Source: an uncultured Shewanella sp.
GTDB lineage: Bacteria; Pseudomonadota; Gammaproteobacteria; Enterobacterales; Shewanellaceae
Length of the DNA stretch: 64,000 bases
Direction: 5' to 3'
Assembly: GCF_947491715.1 (NCBI RefSeq)
Contig: NZ_CANLKR010000025.1
Coordinates: 20,668 to 84,667 of the forward strand
The notes beneath the pieces are model-generated. The model ran no database searches, was not told the DNA's origin, and saw nothing but the letters and a program-made list of their open reading frames with translations. This document shows positions 17,598-26,213 of this stretch, piece by piece. Both the position numbers and the translations under genes were made by a program. How positions within the stretch are numbered: the first letter of the stretch is position 1; each line of letters starts with the position of its first letter.

Positions 17598-18803
17598 ATG
17601 AATTCCATTATTGATGTTAAATATTTCTTATTTCTCGCTTATCTTGCCTTATTGAGCATGTTAGGTTTTATTGCAACCGACATGTATTTACCTGCATTCA
17701 AAGCGATCGAAACCAGCTTTGGGGCTTCATCGAGTCATGTGGCCATGTCACTAACCAGTTTTTTAGCTGGGTTAGCGTTAGGACAATTACTGTATGGCCC
17801 ATTAGTGCAACGCATGGGGAAACGTGGAGCATTGATCTTAGGCTTAGTGATTTTTGGCTTAGCCAGTTTCTGGTTAGCCAGCAGTGAAACGATGCTGAGT
17901 TTTAATATAGCACGTTTTTTCCAAGCGTTGGGAGCTTGTAGCGCTGGGGTGATCTGGCAAGCCATTGTGATTGAAAAATATGATGCTGAAAAGGCACAAG
18001 GGGTCTTTGCTAATGTTATGCCTCTGGTTGCTTTATCGCCAGCATTAGCCCCTATTTTAGGTGCATTTTTATTAAACATTACGGGTTGGGAAGGGATTTT
18101 CTTTACATTAACAGGGCTGGCAATTGCACTTATTTTATTGACTTTGGTACTTGTGCCCAGTGATAAACACCTTAAAGGCACTGTCAAACCGAAAAATATT
18201 TCTTATTGCTCGATTTTAAAGAATCATCGCTATTTAGGTAATGTATTAATTTTTGGTGCTTGTTCAGGCGCCTTTTTTGCTTATTTGACCCTTTGGCCTA
18301 TTGTGATGGAGCAGCATGGGTTTGCCGCAACAGAAATTGGCTTAAGCTTTATTCCACAAACTGTTATGTTTATTGTTGGGGGCTATGCCAGTAAAATTGG
18401 TATTCGTAAGCTAGGGGCAGAAAAAGCATTAAAAGTATTGCTGACTTTGTTTGCAGTATGTGTCATGGGGATAGCGGTTTGTACTCTCGTTTTTACAGGG
18501 CTCAGTTTATATCCTCTACTGATTATTTTCTCTGTATTGGCTGCCGCTAATGGGGCTATTTACCCGATTGTTGTGAACAGTGCTTTACAAGAGTTTAGTG
18601 ATAATGCGGCGAAAGCAGCAGGCTTACAAAACTTTATTCAGATCAGCATTTCATTTGGCGCTTCAAGTATAGTGGCAATGTGGGCTGCAAAAGGTGAAAT
18701 GGCGATTGGCGTTGGGATAAGTATTTGTGGCTTATTAGTACTCGCAGCTTATAAGCTTAGAAGCTATAAAGGTAAACGTGATTTAGCGGCAGTCGCTAGT
18801 TAG
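17598..18803 (+). CDS. punC: PunC-like purine nucleoside MFS transporter (formerly YdhC)
   Basis: A 401-residue major facilitator with 12 predicted membrane segments of the Bcr/CflA subgroup. The opening FIATDMYLPAFKAIETSF and the loop GPLVQRMGKRGALILGL, with the MFS basic motif, are typical. Paired divergently with the PunR-like regulator, as in E. coli, supporting a role in purine nucleoside uptake, although Bcr/CflA members can also export drugs. It ends before a hairpin terminator. Confidence 0.88.
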   Translation: MNSIIDVKYFLFLAYLALLSMLGFIATDMYLPAFKAIETSFGASSSHVAMSLTSFLAGLALGQLLYGPLVQRMGKRGALILGLVIFGLASFWLASSETMLSFNIARFFQALGACSAGVIWQAIVIEKYDAEKAQGVFANVMPLVALSPALAPILGAFLLNITGWEGIFFTLTGLAIALILLTLVLVPSDKHLKGTVKPKNISYCSILKNHRYLGNVLIFGACSGAFFAYLTLWPIVMEQHGFAATEIGLSFIPQTVMFIVGGYASKIGIRKLGAEKALKVLLTLFAVCVMGIAVCTLVFTGLSLYPLLIIFSVLAAANGAIYPIVVNSALQEFSDNAAKAAGLQNFIQISISFGASSIVAMWAAKGEMAIGVGISICGLLVLAAYKLRSYKGKRDLAAVAS

Positions 18804-18819
18804 GCATTGTCCATAATAA

Positions 18820-18870
18820 GGCTTTGATGAGTCAATTGATGCTTAACTCATCATTCAGCCAGTTTTTTTA
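18820..18870 (+). terminator. Intrinsic terminator after punC
   Basis: GGCTTTGATGAGT pairs imperfectly with ACTCATCATTCAGCC (perfect over TGATGAGT/ACTCATCA), followed by a run of seven T. It separates punC from the downstream tRNA gene. Confidence 0.75.
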
Positions 18871-18918
18871 TGCTTGGGCTTTACAAGCTAGCTTGTAGCT
18901 TATATTATTCGCCGCACT

Positions 18919-19009
18919 GGAGAGATGGCAGAGTGGTCGAATGCACCGGTCTTGAAAACCGGCATGGGTTTGTAGCCCATCTAGGGTTCAAATCCCTATC
19001 TCTCCGCCA
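18919..19009 (+). tRNA. tRNA-Ser (anticodon UGA)
   Basis: A 91-base class II tRNA with the CCA end encoded. The acceptor arm GGAGAGA/TCTCTCC pairs fully; the anticodon stem CCGGT/ACCGG holds loop CTTGAAA with anticodon TGA; a long variable arm (CATGGGTTTGTAGCCCAT) and T arm TAGGGTTCAAATCCCTA follow. All arms are intact, so it should be functional. An intrinsic terminator follows after ten bases. Downstream are four degenerate copies of its 3' end. Confidence 0.97.
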
Positions 19010-19019
19010 AATTTAAAAT

Positions 19020-19051
19020 AAAAAAACCTATCCTTAAAGATAGGTTTTTTT
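19020..19051 (+). terminator. Intrinsic terminator of tRNA-Ser
   Basis: AAAAAACCTATC pairs with GATAGGTTTTTT around a CTTAAA loop. It starts about ten bases past the CCA end and ends in a T-run. Weaker relatives of this hairpin follow the first two downstream tRNA 3'-end repeats. Confidence 0.92.
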
Positions 19052-19070
19052 ATGTCTGTAATTTAACAAT

Positions 19071-19390
19071 GAGTTTGTAGCGCGTCTATGTAGGGTTCAA
19101 ATCCCTATCTCTGTGCCAAATAAAACAAAAAAGCAACCTTAACGCTTGCCTTTTTTACATCTAGGCAATGACTCGATATAGTTGATATTGATAAGTGGGT
19201 TTGTAGCGAGTCCATGTATATGTAGGGTTCAAATCTCTATCTTTCCGCCAAATAAAACAAAAAAGCCATTGGGTAGGCAATGGGTTGATAGCATGTTCAT
19301 GTTGGGGTAAGATCCTTATCTCTTTGCCACTATATAAAAATGAGCTTATAGCACCCTTATGTCGGGTTCACATTTCGTCTCTTTTTGCCC
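19071..19390 (+). repeat. Four degenerate repeats of the tRNA-Ser 3' end
   Basis: Copies lie at about 19071-19117, 19197-19250, 19283-19329 and 19341-19390. Each resembles the variable arm, T arm, acceptor strand and CCA of the tRNA-Ser upstream. The first copy keeps TAGGGTTCAAATCCCTATCT and GCCA; the second keeps GTAGGGTTCAAATCTCTATC and CCGCCA; copies three and four are progressively worn. Copies one and two are followed by the same CCAAATAAAACAAAAAAG stretch and a terminator-like hairpin. None has a D arm or anticodon arm, so they are not tRNA genes. The pattern resembles the tail repeats of E. coli tyrT, or remnants left by elements that used the tRNA 3' end as an attachment site. Confidence 0.85.
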
Positions 19391-19427
19391 CATTCTTTTT
19401 GCATTTCGTAGGAACTTGTTTACAGCG

Positions 19428-19964
19428 TTATTGCTTTTGTGTAAATCGGGCGATCAATTGTGTAATGAGGCCAGGATCCCCTAAGAGTTTTGCTAATAAT
19501 GCAGCGCCATCTAAGCTTGCGATAAGTTGCTGTGCACTTAATTTGGCATTTTTTTGATCAGCGAAAATGGCTACTGAGAGCCAATTGATATTATCGATAA
19601 AAAACTGTTTAACTTCTGTTTGGATCTCTTTTGGTAAGGCATCTATTTCAGCGCCTAAAATAGTACATGGACAAATTTTATTATCAATGATGATAGCGCG
19701 TTCAAAAAAGTTAGCATAGTGGTAGAGTCTTTCTTCGATATTGGTGTAATTTTCGCTGATTTTTGCTAGTGCCTCATTGACTGTAAGACGGTATCTTATT
19801 ACAACGGCAATGCTTAGTTTGGCTTTGGTAGGAAAATAGTGTTCAATTTCTTCGATGCTGATATTTAATGTTGCAGCGAGTCCTGAAAAGCTAAGATTAC
19901 TGTAACCACCGCTGCGGATCCCGCTTTCTGCTGAATCTAAAATTTGTTTTTTTATGCTTGTCAT
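19428..19964 (-). CDS. TetR/AcrR family transcriptional regulator
   Basis: A 178-residue regulator with a TetR-type helix-turn-helix at about residues 4-50 (ILDSAESGI, then LSFSGLAATLNISIEEIEHYFPTKAKL) and a ligand-binding domain with CPCTILGAEIDALP, a segment common to TetR proteins that control oxidoreductase genes. It follows the nitroreductase gene on the same strand after 250 bases, so regulation of that gene is possible but unproven. The inducer is unknown. Confidence 0.85.
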   Translation of the reverse strand: MTSIKKQILDSAESGIRSGGYSNLSFSGLAATLNISIEEIEHYFPTKAKLSIAVVIRYRLTVNEALAKISENYTNIEERLYHYANFFERAIIIDNKICPCTILGAEIDALPKEIQTEVKQFFIDNINWLSVAIFADQKNAKLSAQQLIASLDGAALLAKLLGDPGLITQLIARFTQKQ

Positions 19965-20214
19965 AGTGGTGACTCCAACGCATGGTGCTTACTTGTGGGT
20001 GGCGTTAAAAATTAAGTGGTGATCATATATTAATCACCTTCATTTGATGTGTCTAGAGAAGGAGCATCTCAGTGAGCGAAACTTCATTGGAGTTTCATTG
20101 TTTATTCTCGCTGTTATGAAGAACAAGTTGGTCGTATTATTGATTTATTGCTAATAAAGATATCCGACACATTTTAGGCTGAGTATTCCTTTAAAATATG
20201 CCAGATTTTTTCTG

Positions 20215-20871
20215 TTAGAGTACTTGCAGTACATCTTCTGTTGATAGGCGAGATTTTGGTAAATTTACATTATAATCTTCATCACTATGGTGATAACCAA
20301 TAGCTAAAGCAACGTCACATTGATAACCGTTGAGTTCTTTTTCAAAAGCTTTGCTAATCATTTCACTATCAACACCTTCCATTGTTGTCGAATCGATACC
20401 TAAACGTGCTAAGGTATGTAAGGTGTTACCCAGTGCTAAATAAGTTTGTGCTTTTGTCCAAGTGGCATTGTTACCTGTGGCATCTGTATTACTGTCGACA
20501 AAGGCAAATCCTGCGAACGCTTGTTCTCGATTTTCGAGTTTTACACGCTTGTCTAGAATACTTTTATCCACCACTTTGGCATAGTCTTCGCGGGTATAAT
20601 TGGGATTATAGGCAAACAAAATAACATGGGAACATGATTTTATATGATCTTGATTAAATTTGAATTTATTAATAAAAGTATCGTGCATACGTTGTTTTGC
20701 TTGTTCACTCTCAATGACGATGAATTTCCAAGGTTGTGAATTAATCGATGAGGCTGATAGGCGCATGGCTTCATAAATGACTTGCATCTTGTCATTTGAA
20801 ACACGTTTAGAAGCATCGTAGCGTTTAGTGGTATAGCGATGGGTTAGATCGGCAAGGATGGCATGCGTCAT
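20215..20871 (-). CDS. NfsB-like oxygen-insensitive NAD(P)H nitroreductase
   Basis: A 218-residue FMN enzyme of the nitroreductase family, close to NfsB in length. FMN-binding features include RYTTKRYDASKRV at the start and LSASSINSQPWKFIVIES at about 38-55, where family enzymes have the S-S-x-N-x-Q-P-W motif. It would reduce nitroaromatics, quinones or flavins in the cytosol. An upstream 272-bp divergent spacer is shared with the amidohydrolase gene. Physiological substrate is unknown. Confidence 0.92.
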   Translation of the reverse strand: MTHAILADLTHRYTTKRYDASKRVSNDKMQVIYEAMRLSASSINSQPWKFIVIESEQAKQRMHDTFINKFKFNQDHIKSCSHVILFAYNPNYTREDYAKVVDKSILDKRVKLENREQAFAGFAFVDSNTDATGNNATWTKAQTYLALGNTLHTLARLGIDSTTMEGVDSEMISKAFEKELNGYQCDVALAIGYHHSDEDYNVNLPKSRLSTEDVLQVL

Positions 20872-21143
20872 TTTCTCTCCAAATACACATTGAGTACAAA
20901 TAGAACTTTATTGAAAAGGGCATGATATTACTAAAGAGTGATGGGATAAAGAACATAACTTTAGAAACATTATCAAAGATTGATTGATAATATTCCCGTT
21001 TTCAGATTTTATGGAGAAGAGGTTGCCAATGAGCGTTGTAAAATAAAAAGAGAATAAACAGCATAGAGAGCGTTAATCGACTATGATTAATACAAACATT
21101 ACTCTTTATCATATTGATAATTATTAATTTATAGGGAATGTCT

Positions 21144-23249
21144 ATGAAAAGTTATCAAGGATTATTTCTTCTTTTCAGTACGATTATTTTGTTTGGTTGT
21201 TCTTTCAGTGACGATGCTTCTACAAATACAAATGATCGTTATTTAGTCATTGGTGGTGGTAATATCATGACTATGGCAGGTGGGATGAATGGCTCTGCTA
21301 CCCCTGAGAAATATATATATGAAAAAGATTATGCTATTTTAATCAAAAATAACATCATTATCGCGATTGCTAAGTCATCTGAAATTATAGCAATGATCCC
21401 TAAAAATCAGCTAATTGATTATTTAGATTTAAAGGGGCAAACAGTATTGCCCGGTTTTATTGAACCTCATGCTCATTTGCAGTTGACCGTATCTGGGGCA
21501 GCAGTGACGAACCTAATGCCTTGCTTACCTGATAAATATCAAATTATTTATCAAAAAGACTTTGATTGGCTTTATAAGAATGAACATGTTTGTTTATTGT
21601 ATATTGACGATGCTATCGAAACTTTAGCTAAGAGCAAGCCTATTAATGGTTGGTTAATTGGCAATGGACTCGATCCGTCTCGTATGATGCAAACAAAGCA
21701 ATCCAAATCACTCAATGATAATCGCAATTTTTTGGCTTACCCTGCCAGTTATTTTGAAAAATATGATGATGTGTATAAGCAAACTCCGGCTTTTATTCTT
21801 GATCAATCTGGGCATCTAGCTTATGTCAATCGTATTGCTTTTGAGAAGGCTGGGATCTGTGAAAAAGTCCCCTGTGAAGGCACGAAAAATGAGATGGAAC
21901 GTGCACAAATACAAGCTGCTCAATTATACGATTTCACTGATGGTGAATGGGAGATTGTCCAGACACCTGATGGGACTTGGGTTTTCTCTGGTTTGTTAAA
22001 AGAAGAGTCTGCATTTTATCCGCTTTTAGGGCATACCATCGATTGGATGAAGGGATTGCCAGGCAATCAAAAAACTGCTTTTGATCAGAAAATGCAGCAA
22101 GATATGTTACAAGTACTGAATGTCGCTTCGCAGCAGGGAGTGACGACTTTTGTTGATGGTGGAGTGTCGAGTCCACAGGTGATTACGGCTTATCAGGCGA
22201 TGGCAAAATCGGCAGAGATGTCGACGCGTTTACGTGCCTTATATACCTGGGATTTTAACAAAAAAAATGCTCTGCAGGGCAAGGACAAGGATTTACCTCA
22301 AAAAGTGCCGTTCGATACTGGGTTGTTTTCAGCAGAAGGTATTAAGTTGTGGGCGGATGGCTCAACTCAAGGCTGTAGTGCCTCTCTTGTCGCTCCCTAT
22401 AACACTGAAGGCTTGTGTGCTCGCTTTGGTATGGGTCATCAAAATTATACTCTGACTGAGATGAAGGATAATCTTAACGAATATGCTCAAAAAGGCTGGT
22501 ATATTCATATTCATGCCAATGGCGATGCTGCCATTCGTGATGCTATTGACGCCTTATCTTCACTGGCTGATGACAATACTGCTTTTAAAAGTTTACCTAG
22601 CGTGATTATTCATTCGACGGTGAATGGAAAAAGTGGGCAAAAGGCGACGATTCCAGCACAAATTGCAGCAGCGAGAAGTCAGCGTTTACCGGCATTATCA
22701 AGTAGCCATTTAATTGGGCATGTGGCTTATTGGGGTAATGCATTTGAGAATGAGTTAGGAAAAGAGAGGGCTGCTTTTATTATTCCGACTCAAACGGAGT
22801 GGAAGGGGGGGATTCCATTGTCATTTCACAGTGATATGTCGGTGACACCACTTTATCCCTTATGGTTTGTTGAACAAGCTGTGACCCGCAGTACATGGCG
22901 CTATCCTAATTTAACTGGAGAAGGTCAACCACTCAATGAATTGGAAGTGTTAACGCCATATCAAGCATTAATGGCCGTGACAACCCATCCTGCGATGCAG
23001 CATAATATTGCAGACAAAGTGGGTTCGTTAGAGGTGGGAAAATTGGCTGATATGGTGGTATTGGCTAAAAGCCCTCTGGATGTGGATAAAACGGCTATCC
23101 ATAATATTGGTGTTTCATGTACTTTTTTAAATGGTAAACGGGTTAAATGGGCAAGAATGAATAAATGGGATCATACTCGAAAAATCATTAATACATTCCA
23201 GTGCCAGATAGAAAAAGGAGTGGATAGAAGTCGTTTAATATCAAAATAA
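21144..23249 (+). CDS. Lipoprotein amidohydrolase, YtcJ-like family
   Basis: A 701-residue secreted hydrolase. A signal peptide ends in lipobox LFGC (Cys19), so it should be membrane anchored in the periplasm or outer membrane. The metal motif HxH is in PGFIEPHAHLQL (His109 and His111); further metal and substrate residues lie in GIKLWADGSTQG, YIHIHANGDAA and FHSDMSVTPLYP, and the C-terminal VGSLEVGKLADMVVL is typical of amidohydrolases. The ATG at 21144 is preferred because TAGGGA sits seven bases away; the ATG at 21138 is too close. The substrate is unknown, and periplasmic lipid-anchored YtcJ-type proteins are poorly characterised. Confidence 0.87.
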   Translation: MKSYQGLFLLFSTIILFGCSFSDDASTNTNDRYLVIGGGNIMTMAGGMNGSATPEKYIYEKDYAILIKNNIIIAIAKSSEIIAMIPKNQLIDYLDLKGQTVLPGFIEPHAHLQLTVSGAAVTNLMPCLPDKYQIIYQKDFDWLYKNEHVCLLYIDDAIETLAKSKPINGWLIGNGLDPSRMMQTKQSKSLNDNRNFLAYPASYFEKYDDVYKQTPAFILDQSGHLAYVNRIAFEKAGICEKVPCEGTKNEMERAQIQAAQLYDFTDGEWEIVQTPDGTWVFSGLLKEESAFYPLLGHTIDWMKGLPGNQKTAFDQKMQQDMLQVLNVASQQGVTTFVDGGVSSPQVITAYQAMAKSAEMSTRLRALYTWDFNKKNALQGKDKDLPQKVPFDTGLFSAEGIKLWADGSTQGCSASLVAPYNTEGLCARFGMGHQNYTLTEMKDNLNEYAQKGWYIHIHANGDAAIRDAIDALSSLADDNTAFKSLPSVIIHSTVNGKSGQKATIPAQIAAARSQRLPALSSSHLIGHVAYWGNAFENELGKERAAFIIPTQTEWKGGIPLSFHSDMSVTPLYPLWFVEQAVTRSTWRYPNLTGEGQPLNELEVLTPYQALMAVTTHPAMQHNIADKVGSLEVGKLADMVVLAKSPLDVDKTAIHNIGVSCTFLNGKRVKWARMNKWDHTRKIINTFQCQIEKGVDRSRLISK

Positions 23250-23285
23250 TGGCAGGAAGTATTTGCTAGACACCCCGTATTAACG

Positions 23286-24173
23286 TTATACCCAATAGGT
23301 TAGTACAAGCGGTAAGGTAATAATGCTTAATATTGTTGAAATAAAGATAATCCCTGATATTTGAGAGGCATCTTGGGGCCTGAAAATAGAAATCCATAAG
23401 TAAGTATTAATGGCGGTTGGCATCATGCATTGTAAGATTAATATGCCTCGCATGTTGCCTTCAAAATTAAACAAGCTTGTCAATATAACGGCGACAAGTG
23501 CACCAATTAATAGATGGATTATAGAGAAGATGATCCCAATTTTAATATTGCTCAACTTAATTTGAGCCAGGCTATAGCCAAGGGTAATTAACATAAGAGG
23601 GATTGGCATACCCCCTAAGATCTGAAGTGATGAAGTAATAGGTTTAGGGAGCTGTATTTGAAAATAAATGATGCATATGGCAAGAATAACACTATAAATT
23701 GCAGGGCTGATGAAGGCTTCTTTTAAATGCCAAGTGCCAGAGGTGACTGCTGGCGTGACAATAAACATGAAAATCATGCCGATAATCACAAAAGTGACAC
23801 CGTAAAGTATGCCATCATGACCAAAGGCGAGGGCACAAACGGCTAACCCGATGTTACCCACATTATTCATGCTTAAACATGAAAAATAAGTGGGAATATT
23901 CTGTTTGGTGATACGCAAAAAAAGATAAACAAACATAGCGAATAACATAAACATTAAAAATGCAGCAAAAATCATTTCTAATAACTTATTTATTTCAACA
24001 TCTTGGCCAAGCATGTGAGCTAGTATCAATGCGGGGTAACCAATATGCGACATGAGTTTAGAGATCATTTTAATATCAAGCTGCTGTTTGCACATGGCAA
24101 ATAAATAGCCGACAAAAGCGGCGATTAATATGGGGAATATGACTTCAATGACATTGTGAAATAACGGCAGCAT
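23286..24173 (-). CDS. AEC (auxin efflux carrier) family transporter
   Basis: A 295-residue protein with about nine to ten membrane helices in the AEC arrangement, two halves around a central NVGNIGLAVCAL signature. AEC members move malonate, malate, auxin-like acids or other organic anions; substrate cannot be told here. It is convergent with the amidohydrolase gene with only 36 bases between stop codons. A large inverted repeat lies 78 bases upstream of its start. Confidence 0.88.
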   Translation of the reverse strand: MLPLFHNVIEVIFPILIAAFVGYLFAMCKQQLDIKMISKLMSHIGYPALILAHMLGQDVEINKLLEMIFAAFLMFMLFAMFVYLFLRITKQNIPTYFSCLSMNNVGNIGLAVCALAFGHDGILYGVTFVIIGMIFMFIVTPAVTSGTWHLKEAFISPAIYSVILAICIIYFQIQLPKPITSSLQILGGMPIPLMLITLGYSLAQIKLSNIKIGIIFSIIHLLIGALVAVILTSLFNFEGNMRGILILQCMMPTAINTYLWISIFRPQDASQISGIIFISTILSIITLPLVLTYWV

Positions 24174-24250
24174 AAAGGTGACATCCTATACAGAATGAAT
24201 TTCTACTTATTCATTATAGGTGAATATAATGGTTGGATTATCAGGATACT

Positions 24251-24287
24251 GTCAAACACCACTTTTATAAGAAAAGCGGTGTTTGAC
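24251..24287. repeat. Long near-perfect inverted repeat between lysE and the AEC gene
   Basis: GTCAAACACCACTTTT faces AAAAGCGGTGTTTGAC across a five-base centre: a 16-bp stem with one G-T pair. It lies between the stop codon of the LysE gene and the start of the AEC gene, both on the minus strand. No good T-run follows on the minus strand, so it may be a processed mRNA hairpin, a rho-assisted terminator or an operator. Confidence 0.75.
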
Positions 24288-24319
24288 ATGAGATATTTTA
24301 TTTTGTTTTTTTGGGGTTT

Positions 24320-24925
24320 TTAAATAGCTATTGGCCATTGTTTGATGAATAAATCAATACCTATGATGATTAGGGTTATTCCCATTAAACGATTAAATAC
24401 CCTTTGCCATTTTCTATGCTTGATTAAGTCAGCCATTTTAGCGCCCATGATTGCCCAACTTGCGATAGAGCTGTAACAAATGACACTATAAATGCCTACA
24501 AACATAAATAATAAAATGTTTGAGTTATTGAGTCCAAAACCTGATATACCGGCAAGACAGGCTAGCCAAGCTTTAGGGTTTAACCATTGCAAAATGACTC
24601 CTTGGAAAAAGTGTGGTTTTTTACCTGCCTGTTTAAATTCAATGCTGGTTTTACTTCTGATTAATACTATCCCCATATAAACGATATAAAAGGCGCCTAA
24701 ATAGCTCAATAGGATGTAGGGTAAAGAGGTCTTGAATGTGACAGTTCCTAAGCCCAAGCCAATGATAAGTAGTAATAAACTAAAACCCACAGTGGCGCCT
24801 GTAACAAAACTTAAGGTTTGACGAAAGCCATATTCAAGACCATTGGATAGGGTTATTAGGTTGACAGGCCCTGGTGTAATAGACATGGATAATGCAAAAG
24901 CACATATTGATAAGATTAATGACAT
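24320..24925 (-). CDS. LysE/RhtB family amino acid exporter
   Basis: A 201-residue inner membrane protein with about six helices. The N-terminal signature SMSITPGPVNLITLSNGLEYG is the LysE/RhtB G-x-x-x-G-P-G type, with the second family segment FFQGVILQWLNPKAWLA. It probably exports an amino acid or analogue; which one is not evident. It is divergent from a LysR regulator gene 104 bases away, a common pairing in which the regulator controls the exporter. Confidence 0.9.
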   Translation of the reverse strand: MSLILSICAFALSMSITPGPVNLITLSNGLEYGFRQTLSFVTGATVGFSLLLLIIGLGLGTVTFKTSLPYILLSYLGAFYIVYMGIVLIRSKTSIEFKQAGKKPHFFQGVILQWLNPKAWLACLAGISGFGLNNSNILLFMFVGIYSVICYSSIASWAIMGAKMADLIKHRKWQRVFNRLMGITLIIIGIDLFIKQWPIAI

Positions 24926-25029
24926 AATAAAATAGATGGCTCTATAACTGATTGATAGACAGTGTAGATTGATTCAAATACAATTAAAATATCGTATAAT
25001 TTGATTTCTTTGTTCGGTTTTCTTTAACT

Positions 25030-25911
25030 ATGATTGATGAATTGAAATCTATAGCTGTGTTTGCAGAAACAGTTCGTTTTGGGTCCTTTAGAGCAGCAGC
25101 TCAACATTTAGGACTTTCTCCGTCAGTAGTGAGTCATCATATGAGCTCATTAGAATCTAGAGTGGGGTATGCACTTCTTTACCGTTCGACGCGTAAACTG
25201 TCTTTAACTCATGAGGGTAAAAAGCTATATGAGCATGCTCAGCGCATGCTTGAACAAGCCACTTTGGGTCTTCAGTCATTACCAATGGAGCCAGTAGCAT
25301 TAAAAGGAAAATTGATTGTCAGTTTTCCAAGCTATTTCCTAAGTGTTGAAATTCGGGCGCGTTTAGCTCAGTTTTTAAAGAAGCATCCCCAGCTATCCAT
25401 TGAATTGAAGTTTGGTGCTGAGGTTGATGATATTATTGGTAATGGTATCGATCTTGCTATTCGAGCGGGGCAGCTTAAAGACAGTGCATTAAAGTGTAAA
25501 AAAATCGCTGAAGTTGAGCGAAAGTTAGTGATTTCCAATTGTTTGTTGAAAACATTTCCTGCGCCAAAAGTATTGGAAGATATGTCAGATTTTCCTTGGA
25601 TAAAACTGGCTCCTCTCCCTTTATCTCGTCCTTTTATTCATAAGCAAACAGGCCTGCAAAAAGTCATGCAATATTCGAGTCGTATTAGTGTTAATTCTTT
25701 GGACGCGATGACTGATTTTACGCTGGAAGGACTCGGTGTCAGTACGCCACCAACCAGTATGATTGATGTGGCAATTGCCAATGGGACATTAGTTGAATTA
25801 CTCCCAGATTGGAAAGTCCAAAGTATCAATTTATACGCAGTATGGCCTAAAAATGTCACGACTAATAGTGCTGCATATCATTTATTGCAAGCACTGCAAG
25901 AACCCTCGTAA
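25030..25911 (+). CDS. LysR family transcriptional regulator, likely of the LysE exporter
   Basis: A 293-residue LysR regulator with an N-terminal winged helix (residues about 3-62: FGSFRAAAQHLGLSPSVVSHHMSSLE) and a type 2 periplasmic-binding-like effector domain. The divergent spacer of 104 bases with the exporter gene likely contains the operator. Domain order and length are standard, with no oddities. The inducer is expected to be the exported amino acid, which is inferred from layout only. Confidence 0.9.
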   Translation: MIDELKSIAVFAETVRFGSFRAAAQHLGLSPSVVSHHMSSLESRVGYALLYRSTRKLSLTHEGKKLYEHAQRMLEQATLGLQSLPMEPVALKGKLIVSFPSYFLSVEIRARLAQFLKKHPQLSIELKFGAEVDDIIGNGIDLAIRAGQLKDSALKCKKIAEVERKLVISNCLLKTFPAPKVLEDMSDFPWIKLAPLPLSRPFIHKQTGLQKVMQYSSRISVNSLDAMTDFTLEGLGVSTPPTSMIDVAIANGTLVELLPDWKVQSINLYAVWPKNVTTNSAAYHLLQALQEPS

Positions 25912-26213
25912 ACATATTTTTTACTCATGACCTTTCGTCATTTTGGTGCAACTTTCTAATATTGAGCGCCTAGCATTAAAATGTTCCAAACATCGCAAAA
26001 TGTACTAGTACAAACTAGTCTTAAATGAGTCGATATGGGGAAGGATAGGCTTGTCTGTAGCAAAAAACATCATGCTTTACTGTTATTTCATTTGTCGCGT
26101 TAAAGTTAACCCTTTAATGCGGATGTTTGAATCTAGCTTACGCAGTTTTGTTAACGTGACTATCCCCACTCCAGTTTTTGTTGTTTCGTACTTGTTTACA
26201 TCAAAGGAGTGCA

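Noticed and set aside
19071..19390. Additional tRNA genes after tRNA-Ser
   Set aside because: Only the T-arm and acceptor 3' parts are present; D and anticodon arms are missing.
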